Part shown: piece by piece, positions 14,885-23,782 of the stretch
Layout of the letters: each line of letters starts with the position of its first letter
Position numbering within the stretch: position 1 is the first letter of the stretch
Source: Lentzea aerocolonigenes
GTDB lineage: Bacteria; Actinomycetota; Actinomycetes; Mycobacteriales; Pseudonocardiaceae
Direction of reading: 5' to 3'
Assembly (NCBI RefSeq): GCF_000955955.1
Contig: NZ_JYJG01000214.1
Location: forward strand, 1 to 41,530
DNA: 41,530 bases
The notes under the pieces: model-generated
The model's database searches: none
What the model saw: only the letters and a program-made list of their open reading frames with translations
What the model was told of the DNA's origin: nothing
Program-made: the position numbers and the translations under genes

Positions 14885-16071
14885 CGGGGCCGGAGTGCGT
14901 GACCTTCGCCGCGTTGCTGGAGGACAGCGCGGAGGATCTCTACGACAACGCACCCTGCGGCTACGTCTCCACGTTGCTGGACGGCACCATCGCGAAGGTC
15001 AACGCCACGCTGCTCAGGTGGCTCGGCCACGACCGCGACGACCTCGTCGGCCGGCGCAGGTTCCCCGATCTGCTCACGGTCGGCGGCCGCGTGTACTACG
15101 AGACGCACGTCTTGCCGTTGCTGCACATGCAGGGCGAGCTCGGCGGGGTGGCGCTGGAGATGAAGATCGCGGACGGCACGCGGCTGCCGGTCCTGCTGAC
15201 CTCGGTGGTCAAGAAGGGGCCCGGCGGCCAGGCGCAGCTGATCCGCACCACCGTGTTCGACGCCCGCGACCGGCGCGCGTACGAGCAGGAGCTGCTGCGG
15301 GCCAGCCAGCAAGCCGAACTGGAACGCGACAGGGCCCAGCAGCTGGCCAGAACGTTGCAGCAGACCCTGCTCCCACCGGCGTTGCCCGAGGTGCCGGGCG
15401 TGGAGGTCGAGGCCTACTACCACCCGGCGTCGCTCGACCAGGTCGGCGGCGACTTCTACGACCTGTTCCCGCTCACCGCCGGCACGTGGGGTTTCTTCCT
15501 CGGCGACGTGTCCGGCAAGGGCGCGGACGCGGCGGTCGTGACCTCGCTGGTCCGCTACACGCTGCGTTCGGGGGCGATCGACGACCCGGAGCCGGCCGAC
15601 GTGCTGCGGCACCTCAACGCCGTGCTGAACCACACGAACCCGCGCCTGTGCACGGTGATCTACGGCCGCATCCGCCCGGACGGCACCGGCGCCACCGTCA
15701 CCCTGGCCTGCGGCGGGCACCCGCCGCCGGTGCTGATCCGCGCGGACGGCACGCGAGAGCTGGTGCGCATGCCGGGCGGCCAGCTCGTCGGCGTGCTGCC
15801 GGTGGCGCGGTTCACCACCACGACCGTCCACCTGGGACCGGGCGACACGCTGCTGCTCTACACCGACGGGCTGACCGAGGCGCGGATCGGCGCGGACATC
15901 CGGTACAGCGAGGAAGAGCTGCGGGACGACCTGAGCGGCCCGGCCACGGCGCGGTCCGTGATCGCCGCGGCGACCGGGCTGCTGGCCTCGTTCGGTGCCG
16001 GCGTCGAGGACGACACCGCGTTGCTGGCGTTCAGCGTTCAGCCGCCCGGCGCCACCAGCCCGGTCTCGTAG
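14881..16071 (+). CDS. rsbP: RsbP-like PAS / PP2C (SpoIIE-type) protein phosphatase
   Basis: 396 residues from the ATG at 14881. A PAS domain spans about residues 15-130 (YDNAPCGYVSTLLDGTIAKV, then ATLLRWLGHDRDDLVGR). A coiled coil spans about 135-165, and a PP2C/SpoIIE phosphatase domain about 170-390 carries the metal-binding motifs GGDFYDLF, GDVSGKGADA, YTDGLTEAR and EDDTALLAF. By analogy with B. subtilis it would dephosphorylate an anti-anti-sigma factor of RsbV type when the PAS domain is engaged by the RsbQ product. No rsbV, rsbW or sigB-like gene is in this window, so the partner must be elsewhere. The 3' end overlaps the converging response regulator by 34 bases. Confidence 0.88.
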   Translation: MTGPECVTFAALLEDSAEDLYDNAPCGYVSTLLDGTIAKVNATLLRWLGHDRDDLVGRRRFPDLLTVGGRVYYETHVLPLLHMQGELGGVALEMKIADGTRLPVLLTSVVKKGPGGQAQLIRTTVFDARDRRAYEQELLRASQQAELERDRAQQLARTLQQTLLPPALPEVPGVEVEAYYHPASLDQVGGDFYDLFPLTAGTWGFFLGDVSGKGADAAVVTSLVRYTLRSGAIDDPEPADVLRHLNAVLNHTNPRLCTVIYGRIRPDGTGATVTLACGGHPPPVLIRADGTRELVRMPGGQLVGVLPVARFTTTTVHLGPGDTLLLYTDGLTEARIGADIRYSEEELRDDLSGPATARSVIAAATGLLASFGAGVEDDTALLAFSVQPPGATSPVS

Positions 16072-16697
16072 GCGAGCACGACGGCCTGGGCCCGGTCGCG
16101 CAGCTCGAGCTTGGCGAAGATGCGCGCCACGTGGGTCTTCACGGTCGCCTCGCTCAACGTCAGGTCGTCGGCGATCTCCGCGTTCGACCGGCCGTGCCCG
16201 ACCAGCGTCAGCACCTCCCGTTCACGAGGTGTCAGAGCGGCGAGATCCCGGTGCACCAGCGGAACCACGGGCGAGCCCGTGGCGAACCGTTCGACCAACC
16301 GGCGGGTGATCGACGGCGCGAGCAGGGCGTCACCGGTCTCGACGAGGCGCACGGCGGCGACGAGGTGCTCCGCCGTCACGTCCTTGAGCAGGAACCCGCT
16401 GGCACCGGCCGCGAGAGCGTCGTAGACGTACCGGTCGAGGTCGAACGTCGTCAGCATCAGCACCCGGCAGTCGGGCGACTCGCGCACGATGCGGCGGGTG
16501 GCTTCGAGGCCGTCCATGGCCGGCATGCGGATGTCCATCAGCACGACGTCCGGCTTCAGGTCCCGCACGGCCGTCACCGCTTCGGCGCCGTCGGCAGCCT
16601 CGCCGACGACGTCGATGCCGCCCGAGGTCAGGATCATCCGGAACCCGATGCGCACGTACGCCTGGTCGTCGGCGATCACCACCCGTGGCGCGGTCAC
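16038..16697 (-). CDS. NarL/LuxR-type response regulator (partner of the 16694-17470 kinase)
   Basis: 219 residues from a GTG at 16697. The receiver has VVIADDQAYVRIGFRMIL, the phospho-acceptor Asp in VVLMDIRMPAMDG, Thr in LMLTTFD and Lys in GFLLKDV. The LuxR HTH is LTPREREVLTLVGHGRSNAEIA with SEATVKTHVARIFAKLELRD. GTGA overlap with the kinase stop (16694-16697) shows co-translation. The divergent ABC exporter operon is the likely target. Confidence 0.93.
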   Translation of the reverse strand: MTAPRVVIADDQAYVRIGFRMILTSGGIDVVGEAADGAEAVTAVRDLKPDVVLMDIRMPAMDGLEATRRIVRESPDCRVLMLTTFDLDRYVYDALAAGASGFLLKDVTAEHLVAAVRLVETGDALLAPSITRRLVERFATGSPVVPLVHRDLAALTPREREVLTLVGHGRSNAEIADDLTLSEATVKTHVARIFAKLELRDRAQAVVLAYETGLVAPGG

Positions 16698-17470
16698 AGC
16701 GGAATCCTCGCCCGGACCCGGAACCCGCCGCCGAGCCGCCTGCGCGCGTCGAGGTCGCCGCCGAGGACGGCCACGCGCTGGCGCAGCCCGAGCAGCCCGC
16801 GACCCTCACCGTCCGTTGTGGACACCGGGTCGCCGGACAGCACGCTGGGGCCGGTGTTCAGCACCTCGACCCGCAGGTAGTGGTCGGCGTAGCGCACCGT
16901 CACGTCGGCCTTCCCGCCGTCGCCGTGCTTGAGCGCATTGGTCAAGGCCTCCTGGACGATCCGGTACGCCGTCAGGTCCACTCCGGACGGCAGCTCACGC
17001 GGTTCGCCCGAGATGCGGACCTCGACCGGCAGCCCCGCGAAGCACATCCGGTCGACCAGCGCGCTGAGCCTGCTCAGACCCGGTTGCGGCGACAGCAGGT
17101 CCTCGCCGTCGGCCGACGGCGCGAGCAGGCCGAGCATGTGCCGCAGCTCGGTCATGGTGTCGCGCCCGGCGGACTCCACGGCGAGCAACGCGCCGGTCGC
17201 CTCTTCGGCCTCGGTCGCGAGCACCCGGCGGGCGGCTCCGGCCTGCACCACCATGACGCTGACGTTGTGGCTGACGATGTCGTGCAGCTCCCGCGCGATG
17301 CGGGCGCGTTCGGCGTCGACGGCTCCGTGGGCGGCGCTTTCCCGTTCCCGCTCGAGCAGCCAGCCGCGTTCCTCCATCGCACGGGTGTACGCGCGTTTCG
17401 CCATCGCCAGCCGCACCGCGAGGAACACGGCGACCAGGCAGGCGGTGACCGCCACGATCAACTCCCACAC
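16694..17470 (-). CDS. Small NarL-type sensor histidine kinase (intramembrane-sensing layout)
   Basis: 258 residues from a GTG at 17470, chosen because GGGAGGGT lies six bases upstream; an ATG at 17506 would add 12 residues. One membrane segment (LIVAVTACLVAVFLAVRLAM) with almost no extracytoplasmic part is followed by a HisKA_3 domain (phospho-His in IARELHDIVSHNVSVMVVQAG) and a HATPase domain (EALTNALKHGDGG and GEGRGLLGLRQR). Kinases lacking an external sensor often take their signal from an ABC transporter, as BceS does from BceAB. The divergent FtsX-type exporter next door fits that arrangement, by inference. Confidence 0.88.
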   Translation of the reverse strand: MWELIVAVTACLVAVFLAVRLAMAKRAYTRAMEERGWLLERERESAAHGAVDAERARIARELHDIVSHNVSVMVVQAGAARRVLATEAEEATGALLAVESAGRDTMTELRHMLGLLAPSADGEDLLSPQPGLSRLSALVDRMCFAGLPVEVRISGEPRELPSGVDLTAYRIVQEALTNALKHGDGGKADVTVRYADHYLRVEVLNTGPSVLSGDPVSTTDGEGRGLLGLRQRVAVLGGDLDARRRLGGGFRVRARIPL

Positions 17471-17528
17471 ACGATCACCCTCCCAGAGCGCGAGGTGTGC
17501 GCGCATCACACCTGGGATGCAGCGGCTA

Positions 17529-17541
17529 CATCCCCGGGATG
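17529..17541. promoter_or_regulatory. Palindrome between the two-component genes and the ABC operon
   Basis: CATCCCCGGGATG is a perfect 13-bp palindrome. A related half (CACCTGGGATG) lies 20-odd bases to its left. Its position between divergent promoters makes it a candidate site for the 16038-16697 regulator. Confidence 0.35.
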
Positions 17542-17609
17542 ACCCCGTGCGGAAGGTTACCTCCCGGGACTGATGCCGGGGATCGGCTCCGGCGAACAGG
17601 ATGGCGGCC

Positions 17610-18326
17610 ATGAACAACGACGCCGTCGTCGAAATAGCGGCCCTGCGCAAGGAGTACAGCGACTCCACAGCACTGGACGGGCTGTCGCTGACCGTGCGGG
17701 CGGGGGAGGCGGTCGCGGTCATGGGACCGTCCGGCAGCGGCAAGTCCACGCTGCTCAACATGATCGCGGGCCTCGACCGGCCGACGTCCGGCTCGGTCGT
17801 CGTGCACGGCACGGACCTCGGGTCGCTGGACGAGACCGGGCTCGCGCTGTTCCGCAGGCGGGGGATCGGCATGATCTTCCAGTTCTTCAACCTGCTCGAC
17901 GACCTGTCGGCACTGGACAACGTCGCTCTGGCCGCTCAGCTCACCGGCACCCCGGCGGGTCAGGCGCGCAAGCGGGCGCTGGAGCTGTTCGGTGAGCTCG
18001 GCATCGAGAACCGCAAGAACATCTATCCGGCTCGGCTCAGCGGTGGCGAACGGCAGCGGGTCGCGGTGGCGCGGGCGTTGATGAACCGGCCCGCGCTGCT
18101 GCTCGCCGACGAACCGACCGGTGCGCTGGACAGCCGGTCCGGGGAGCAGGTGATGGACCTGCTGCTCGACCTCAACCAGTTCGGCCAGACGTTGCTGCTG
18201 GTCACACACGACGAACGGCTCGCGACCCGGTGTGCCGGCAGGGTGCTCGAGGTCGTCGACGGCCGGATCGCGCGGGAGCAGAGCGTGGAGCGGGCCCAGG
18301 AGCGGGCCCAGGAGCGGGCGCTGTGA
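17610..18326 (+). CDS. ABC exporter ATP-binding subunit (MacB/LolD class)
   Basis: 238 residues from the ATG at 17610, nine bases after AGG; an ATG at 17601 sits directly on the AGG and is less likely. Walker A is GPSGSGKST, the Q-loop is MIFQFFNLL, the signature is LSGGERQRVAVARAL, Walker B is LLLADEPTGALDS and the switch His is in LLVTHD. The 'GALDS' ending and the partner with FtsX domains place it in the MacB/LolD/BceA class, which moves lipids or peptides out of the membrane. The C-terminus contains a 12-base tandem repeat (18288-18320) encoding Glu-Arg-Ala-Gln repeats. The stop overlaps the permease start (GTGA). Confidence 0.93.
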   Translation: MNNDAVVEIAALRKEYSDSTALDGLSLTVRAGEAVAVMGPSGSGKSTLLNMIAGLDRPTSGSVVVHGTDLGSLDETGLALFRRRGIGMIFQFFNLLDDLSALDNVALAAQLTGTPAGQARKRALELFGELGIENRKNIYPARLSGGERQRVAVARALMNRPALLLADEPTGALDSRSGEQVMDLLLDLNQFGQTLLLVTHDERLATRCAGRVLEVVDGRIAREQSVERAQERAQERAL

Positions 18327-20662
18327 GCGCGGTGTGGACAGCGGCGTGGGCGGCGGTGCGGCGACGGGTGCTGCAGACGATCGTGATCGGCATCGTCGTG
18401 TGCGCGTCCACCGCGACCATCGTCATGGCGCTGGGCCTGCTCGAATCGTCCGCCGCACCGTTCGACAAGGCCTTCGCCACCCAGCGCGGCGCGCACCTCG
18501 CCACGGCGTTCGACTCCGCCAGGACCACCGCGGAGCAGGTGAGGCAGGCGGCGGGGCGGACCGAGTACGCGGGCCCGTTCGCACAGGCCACAGTGGACAC
18601 CTCGACCAGCCCGGTCTTCCTGGGCACGCTCACCGTGGCGGGCCGCGCGGATCCCGGCGGCCCGGTCGACCGCCTCACCGTCTGGCAGGGCCGCTGGGCC
18701 ACCGCACCCGGCGAGGTCGTCCTGAACCGTGCGCCGGGCGAAGAGGGCACGGACGGCCACGGCCTGGAGATCACCGCCGCCGGACTGCCCGAGCTGACCG
18801 TCGTCGGGTTCGCGCACTCCGTCACCGGCTCGGCCGACGCGTGGGTGACTCCCGAGCAGGTCGAGGCGTTGCGCCCGACCGCGTGGCAGATGCTCTACCG
18901 GTTCCCGGACGCCGCCACCGCGGCCGAGGTGGCCGAGGACCAGAAGACGGTCACCCGTGGCCTTCCCGACGGCGCGGTGCTGGGCAGCCTGTCGCACCTC
19001 ACGGTGAAGGACAAGGTCACGTCCGAGCTGGGCGTGTTCATCCCGTTCCTGATGATCTTCGGCATCCTCGGTCTCGTCGTGGCCGTGCTGATCGTCGCCA
19101 ACGTCGTGAGCGGCGCGGTGGTCGCGGGCTTCCGGCACATCGGCATGCTCAAGGCACTCGGGTTCACGCCCGGCCAGGTCATGGCGGTGTACCTGGTGAT
19201 GGTCTCGGTCCCGGCGGTCGCGGGCTGTGTTATCGGCACGCTCGCGGGCAACCTGCTCACCAGGCCGATCGTGCAGGACGCGGTCCAGGGCTTCGGCGTG
19301 ACCGACGTGAGCTTCGCGCCGTGGGTGACCGCCGCCGCACTGCTGGGAATGCCCGCACTCGTGGTGTCGGCGGCACTCGTCCCGGCGCTGCGAGCCCGCA
19401 GGCTGCCGGCGGCCCAGGCGATCAGCGCGGGCACCTCCGCGAACTCCGGACGTGCGTTGCGGATCCAGCGCTGGCTCACCGGGACACCGTTACCGCGTTC
19501 GGTCAGCCTCGGCCTCGGCGTGCCGTTCGCCCGCCTGAGCCGAAGCGCCCTCACCCTGGCCTCGGTCGTGCTCGGTGTCACGACCGTGACGCTCGCGGCG
19601 GGCGTGACGATGTCGGTGAACGGCTACAACAACGCGGTCCGGCCGAGCTACGACGACCGCGTGGAGATCCTGGCCGGACGACCGCCGGGCATGCCGGTCA
19701 TGATGACGCCGGACCTGGCCGGATCGGACATGACCGGGCCGCCCGCCGCGACGTTGAGCGACGCCGACGACGAGAAGATGTTGCGCTCGTTGCCCGGCAC
19801 GGCCGCGGTGCTGGCGATGACCCAGCTGGAGACCGAGGTCGCGGGCGGCACCCAGAACGCCACGATCCTCTTCTACCGCGGCGACACCGGCGCACTCGGT
19901 CCGCGCGTGCTGACCGGGCACTGGCCGGACGCCCCCGGCCAGGTCATCGTCCCGTCGCGGTTCCTCAACCAGCGCGGGCTCGCCGTCGGCGACACGATCA
20001 CCGTGCAGGCCGGGGAGAACCGCACCGAGCTGAAGATCGCCGGGGTCGTGCTGACCAACAACGACGACCAGATCTTCGCCGACTGGAGCGCCCTGGGCGT
20101 CCTCGCGCCAGGCACTCGCGCGCACTCCTACCAGGTCAAGTTCAAGCCCGGCACGGACCGGGCGAGTTTCACGACCGCGATCGGGAAAGGCGACTCGGGC
20201 CTGCGCGTCATGCCACCACGCGACGGCACGTCGTCGTCGGCGGCGATCATCGTCAGCGCCTCGGTCCTGCTGACGCTGGTCCTGGGTGCGGTGGCGGCGC
20301 TCGGCGTGTTCAACACGGTCGTCCTCAACGCCCGTGAACGCCGCCGCGACCTCGGGATGCTGAAGTCGATCGGCATGACCCCGCGCCAGGTCACGGTGAT
20401 GCTGGTGACCTCCATGGGCGCGCTCGGCGTGGCCGGCGGACTGGCCGGGGTGCCTCTCGGCGTGGCGGTGCACCAGCTCGTCGTGCCGGCCATGGCGCAC
20501 GCGGGCCAGGCCGACGCCGTCGACGTCCTCATGGAGGTCTACCACGCGCCCGCGCTCGCCCTGCTGGCTCTCGCGGGAGTCGTGATCGCCGTGCTCGGCG
20601 CGCTCGTGCCGGCCAGGGGAGCGGCACGCCTCTCGATCGCCACCGTGCTGCACAACGAATAG
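18323..20662 (+). CDS. ABC exporter permease with two FtsX domains
   Basis: 779 residues from the GTG at 18323. An N-terminal membrane segment (VLQTIVIGIVVCASTATIVM) precedes an external MacB-type periplasmic domain, a first FtsX unit (FIPFLMIFGILGLVVAVLIV with GMLKALGFTPGQVM), a second external domain and a C-terminal FtsX unit (LGMLKSIGMTPRQVTVMLV). The duplicated layout, about 10 membrane segments in all, is typical of actinobacterial antimicrobial-peptide or lipid exporters. It is translationally coupled to the ATPase and followed 8 bp later by the acylase, so the three form one operon. Confidence 0.92.
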   Translation: MSAVWTAAWAAVRRRVLQTIVIGIVVCASTATIVMALGLLESSAAPFDKAFATQRGAHLATAFDSARTTAEQVRQAAGRTEYAGPFAQATVDTSTSPVFLGTLTVAGRADPGGPVDRLTVWQGRWATAPGEVVLNRAPGEEGTDGHGLEITAAGLPELTVVGFAHSVTGSADAWVTPEQVEALRPTAWQMLYRFPDAATAAEVAEDQKTVTRGLPDGAVLGSLSHLTVKDKVTSELGVFIPFLMIFGILGLVVAVLIVANVVSGAVVAGFRHIGMLKALGFTPGQVMAVYLVMVSVPAVAGCVIGTLAGNLLTRPIVQDAVQGFGVTDVSFAPWVTAAALLGMPALVVSAALVPALRARRLPAAQAISAGTSANSGRALRIQRWLTGTPLPRSVSLGLGVPFARLSRSALTLASVVLGVTTVTLAAGVTMSVNGYNNAVRPSYDDRVEILAGRPPGMPVMMTPDLAGSDMTGPPAATLSDADDEKMLRSLPGTAAVLAMTQLETEVAGGTQNATILFYRGDTGALGPRVLTGHWPDAPGQVIVPSRFLNQRGLAVGDTITVQAGENRTELKIAGVVLTNNDDQIFADWSALGVLAPGTRAHSYQVKFKPGTDRASFTTAIGKGDSGLRVMPPRDGTSSSAAIIVSASVLLTLVLGAVAALGVFNTVVLNARERRRDLGMLKSIGMTPRQVTVMLVTSMGALGVAGGLAGVPLGVAVHQLVVPAMAHAGQADAVDVLMEVYHAPALALLALAGVVIAVLGALVPARGAARLSIATVLHNE

Positions 20663-20670
20663 GGGGAAGC

Positions 20671-22932
20671 ATGAAAAGGCTGATCGCCTCGTCGGTCGCG
20701 CTGCTGCTCATCAGTCCCGCCGTGAGCCACGCCGGGGATGACGGCGCCACGATCCGGCGTACGTCCTATGGAATCCCGCACGTCCGCGCTACCGATTACC
20801 GGGATTTGGGGCTGGGCCTGGGATACGCGTTCGCCGAGGACAACGTCTGCATGATGGCCGACATCGTCGTGACGACGTCGGCGCAGCGATCGCGGTGGTT
20901 CGGCCCGGACGCGACCACGGAGTCCGGTGACGGCAACCTCGTCTCCGACCTCTACCACCAGCGGATCAACCAGTCCGGCGTGATCGAACGGGCGCTGTCC
21001 CAGCCGTCCCGGCAGGCCCGCGACCTCGTCCGCGGCTACGTCACGGGCTTCAACCGCTACCTCGCGAGAACCGGGGTGGCCAACCTGCCCGACGCGAGGT
21101 GCCGGGGCGCGGCCTGGGTGCGGCCGATCACCGAGATCGACGTGTGGCGGCGCGTTCACCAGGTCGCGGGCCTCACCGGCGGCGAGGGGTTCCAGGACGC
21201 CGTGGTGGGCGCTCGGCCCCCTGGCTCGCCGGCTCCGGCGAAGCTCGTCCAGCGCGTCGAACAACGGCCCGGTAGCAACGGCATCGCGCTCGGACGCGAG
21301 GCGACCGGCGGCACCGGCATGGTGCTGGGCAACCCGCACTTCCAGTGGGACGACGACTGGCGCTTCTACCAGTACCAGCTCACGATTCCCGGCGAGCTGA
21401 ACGTCAGCGGCGCCGGGCTGTACGGGGTGCCGGTGGTCGCCATCGGCCACAACGACCGGATGGGCTGGACCCACACGGCGTCCGACGCGCAGACCGTGAC
21501 GGTCAGCAGGCTCGCACTCGTTCCCGGTGATCCCACCAGCTATCTCGTCGACGGCCAGGCCCACCGCATGACCGCCGAACAGGTCACGGTGCACGCCCGC
21601 CAGACCGACGGCAGCGTCACCCCGGTCACCAGGACCCTGTACCGGACCCCGGACGGCCCCGTGGTCGCCGACCCCGGCCTGTTGCAGTGGACGGACACCA
21701 CGGCCCACGTGCTGCGCGACGCCAACGCCGGCAACCCCGCCGTGGTCGACCAGTGGCTGGCCGTCGCCCGCGCCCGCAGCGTTCCCGACCTGCACCAGGC
21801 GCTCGTCCGCCACCAGGCTCTCCCGTGGGTGAACACGCTCGCCGCCGACTCCACCGGATCCGCGTACTACAGCGACGTCCAGGTCGTCCCGCACGTCACC
21901 GACGAACTGCGAGCCCGCTGCACCACCGGCCCCGACGTCGGCCTGGTGATCCTCGACGGCAGCCGTTCGTCGTGCGGCTGGGGCACCGACCCGGACGCCG
22001 TGCGGCCAGGCGTGTTCGGCCCGGCCCGCTTGCCGCACCTGATCCGCGACGACCACGTGAGCAACATGAACAACAGCCCGTGGCTCACGAACCCGGCAGC
22101 CCCGCTGACGGGCTACCCCTCGATCGTCGGCGACGTGGGCACCGAACGCTCACCGCGCACCCGGCTGGGCCTCGACATGATCGCCGACCGGCTGGACGGC
22201 AGTGACGGTCTCGGCCGTCCTGGCTTCACCCTGCCGACCCTGGAAGCCACGATGTTCGGCAACCGGAACCTCAGCGCCGAGGAGGGCCTCCACGCCGTCG
22301 TGCAGCTGTGCCAGGCGAATCCGACGCTCAACGGGGTCGACGTCCGCGAGGCCTGCGCGACGCTCTCGAAGTGGAACGGGACCGGCGACATCGGTGAACG
22401 AAGCAGGGGAGCGTTCTTCTGGCGCACCTTCGTCAACCTGGCCAGGCGGCCCGGCATCGACTTCTGGCTGGTGCCGTTCGACCCGGCCGACCCCGCCCAC
22501 ACCCCGCGCGGCATCAACACCGCGGACCCCGGCATCGGACGAGCTTTCGCCGACACCGTGAGGGCTTTCGCCAACGCCGGCGTGCCGGTCGACGTGCGGC
22601 TCGACGACGTCCAGCACTACGAAGGCATCCCGATCCACGGCTGCCGAGGCCCGGAAGGCTGCTTCAACGTCGTCTCGGTGCCGGGAGCACCACGACCGCT
22701 GGACCAGATTCCCGATGTCCCGCACGGAACCAGTTTCGTGATGGCCGTGGAGCTGACCGCGAATGGACCGCGCACGAGCTCGTTGCTGGTCTACGGCCAG
22801 TCGGCGAACCAAGCCTCACCGCACCACCACGACCAGGCGCACCTGTACGTGGAGAAGAAGTGGGTCAGCGGGCGGTTCTCCGAGCAGGAGATCGCCCGCG
22901 ATCCCAACCTCACCGTCCACTACGTGCGTTAG
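20671..22932 (+). CDS. Secreted penicillin-acylase-family (Ntn hydrolase, S45) enzyme
   Basis: 753 residues with a Sec signal peptide (MKRLIASSVALLLISPAVSHA). The alpha-chain opens with RTSYGIPHVRATDYRDLGLG. Self-cleavage is expected at Gly201-Ser202 (PGSNGIALG), exposing Ser202 as the nucleophile of the beta-chain. Other Ntn landmarks are GNPHFQWDDDWRFYQ, VVAIGHNDRMGWTHT and NMNNSPWLTNP. The closest kinds known to me are aculeacin A acylase and PvdQ/QuiP-type acyl-homoserine-lactone acylases, which remove long acyl chains from lipopeptides or signals. The substrate is not certain. Cotranscription with an exporter controlled by an adjacent two-component system suggests a role in inactivating or resisting an acylated compound. 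Confidence 0.9.
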   Translation: MKRLIASSVALLLISPAVSHAGDDGATIRRTSYGIPHVRATDYRDLGLGLGYAFAEDNVCMMADIVVTTSAQRSRWFGPDATTESGDGNLVSDLYHQRINQSGVIERALSQPSRQARDLVRGYVTGFNRYLARTGVANLPDARCRGAAWVRPITEIDVWRRVHQVAGLTGGEGFQDAVVGARPPGSPAPAKLVQRVEQRPGSNGIALGREATGGTGMVLGNPHFQWDDDWRFYQYQLTIPGELNVSGAGLYGVPVVAIGHNDRMGWTHTASDAQTVTVSRLALVPGDPTSYLVDGQAHRMTAEQVTVHARQTDGSVTPVTRTLYRTPDGPVVADPGLLQWTDTTAHVLRDANAGNPAVVDQWLAVARARSVPDLHQALVRHQALPWVNTLAADSTGSAYYSDVQVVPHVTDELRARCTTGPDVGLVILDGSRSSCGWGTDPDAVRPGVFGPARLPHLIRDDHVSNMNNSPWLTNPAAPLTGYPSIVGDVGTERSPRTRLGLDMIADRLDGSDGLGRPGFTLPTLEATMFGNRNLSAEEGLHAVVQLCQANPTLNGVDVREACATLSKWNGTGDIGERSRGAFFWRTFVNLARRPGIDFWLVPFDPADPAHTPRGINTADPGIGRAFADTVRAFANAGVPVDVRLDDVQHYEGIPIHGCRGPEGCFNVVSVPGAPRPLDQIPDVPHGTSFVMAVELTANGPRTSSLLVYGQSANQASPHHHDQAHLYVEKKWVSGRFSEQEIARDPNLTVHYVR

Positions 22933-23681
22933 TGCGGGTCCGAGGCGTTGAGCGCGGCGACAACCTGCTCGTAGTCGCCGCGCGCCTCGGCGTAGCGCAG
23001 GAACTTCACCCGCTCGACCTGGATCTCGTGCGCGTCGGGCTGCGTCTCGATGATGTTCATGACCTCGGCGACGTACTCGTCGAGCGGCATCGCGTGGTCG
23101 TTCTCGGCCTGGCCCGGCAGCAGGTCGGTCTGCACCGACGGCGGCTCCAGCTCGACCACCTTGACCGAGGTGTCGGCCAGCTGGAGCCGGAGTGACTCGC
23201 TGAGCATGTGGATCGCCGCCTTGGAGGCGTTGTAGCTCGGCGTCACCTTCAGCGGCGCGAAGGCCAGGCCGGACGAGACCGTCATGATCGTGGCGTCCGG
23301 CCGGGTCTGGAAGTGCTCGACGAACGCGGCGATCAGGCGGATCGGGCCGAGGATGTTGGTGGTCACGATCCCTTCTGCGGACTCCAGGAACGACTCCGGC
23401 CGGTGCCAGTCCTCGACCCGCATGACGCCGGCCATCGTGATCAGCACGTTGGTCGCCGGGAAGCGGGCGAGCACGTCCTTGGCGGCGGTCTGGACGCTGT
23501 CGGCGTCGGTGGTGTCGATCCGGACGGTCTCCAGGCCCTCGGCCGCGATCCGCTCGAGCAGCTCGGTGCGGCGGCCGCCGACGATCACGGTGTTGCCGCG
23601 CTCCTTGAGGGCGTGGGCGAGCGCCAGGCCGATGCCGCTGGTGGCGCCGGGGATGAAGATGGTGTTTCCGCTGATGTCCAT
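22929..23681 (-). CDS. Short-chain dehydrogenase/reductase (DltE-like)
   Basis: 250 residues. The Rossmann glycine motif is GATSGIG, the NAG-type motif is MAGVM, and the catalytic Ser and Tyr-x-x-x-Lys are in MTVSSGLAF and YNASKAA. The sequence resembles the DltE/YciK-type SDRs of actinobacteria. Its stop overlaps the acylase stop on the other strand by 4 bases. It is divergent from an XRE/MmyB regulator, a common pairing in which the regulator controls the SDR. Confidence 0.9.
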   Translation of the reverse strand: MDISGNTIFIPGATSGIGLALAHALKERGNTVIVGGRRTELLERIAAEGLETVRIDTTDADSVQTAAKDVLARFPATNVLITMAGVMRVEDWHRPESFLESAEGIVTTNILGPIRLIAAFVEHFQTRPDATIMTVSSGLAFAPLKVTPSYNASKAAIHMLSESLRLQLADTSVKVVELEPPSVQTDLLPGQAENDHAMPLDEYVAEVMNIIETQPDAHEIQVERVKFLRYAEARGDYEQVVAALNASDPH

Positions 23682-23782
23682 GCACCGAGCTTCGGGCCTG
23701 GTGCACGAGGCGCGGCAGAGAGCGCTTATCGGGGGATCGGCGGTCCCTGGTCAGTTCGTGTGCGGCCGCCATACTGGGGCTT

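Noticed and set aside
13651..16071. One long plus-strand frame of 806 codons
   Set aside because: The true gene is only the last 396 codons (RsbP-like, from the coupled ATG at 14881). The earlier part is antisense to a membrane-protein gene and out of frame with rsbQ.
18288..18320. 12-base tandem repeat at the end of the ABC ATPase gene as a possible regulatory element
   Set aside because: It is in frame, encodes Glu-Arg-Ala-Gln repeats and fits a flexible charged C-terminus; nothing else points to regulation.
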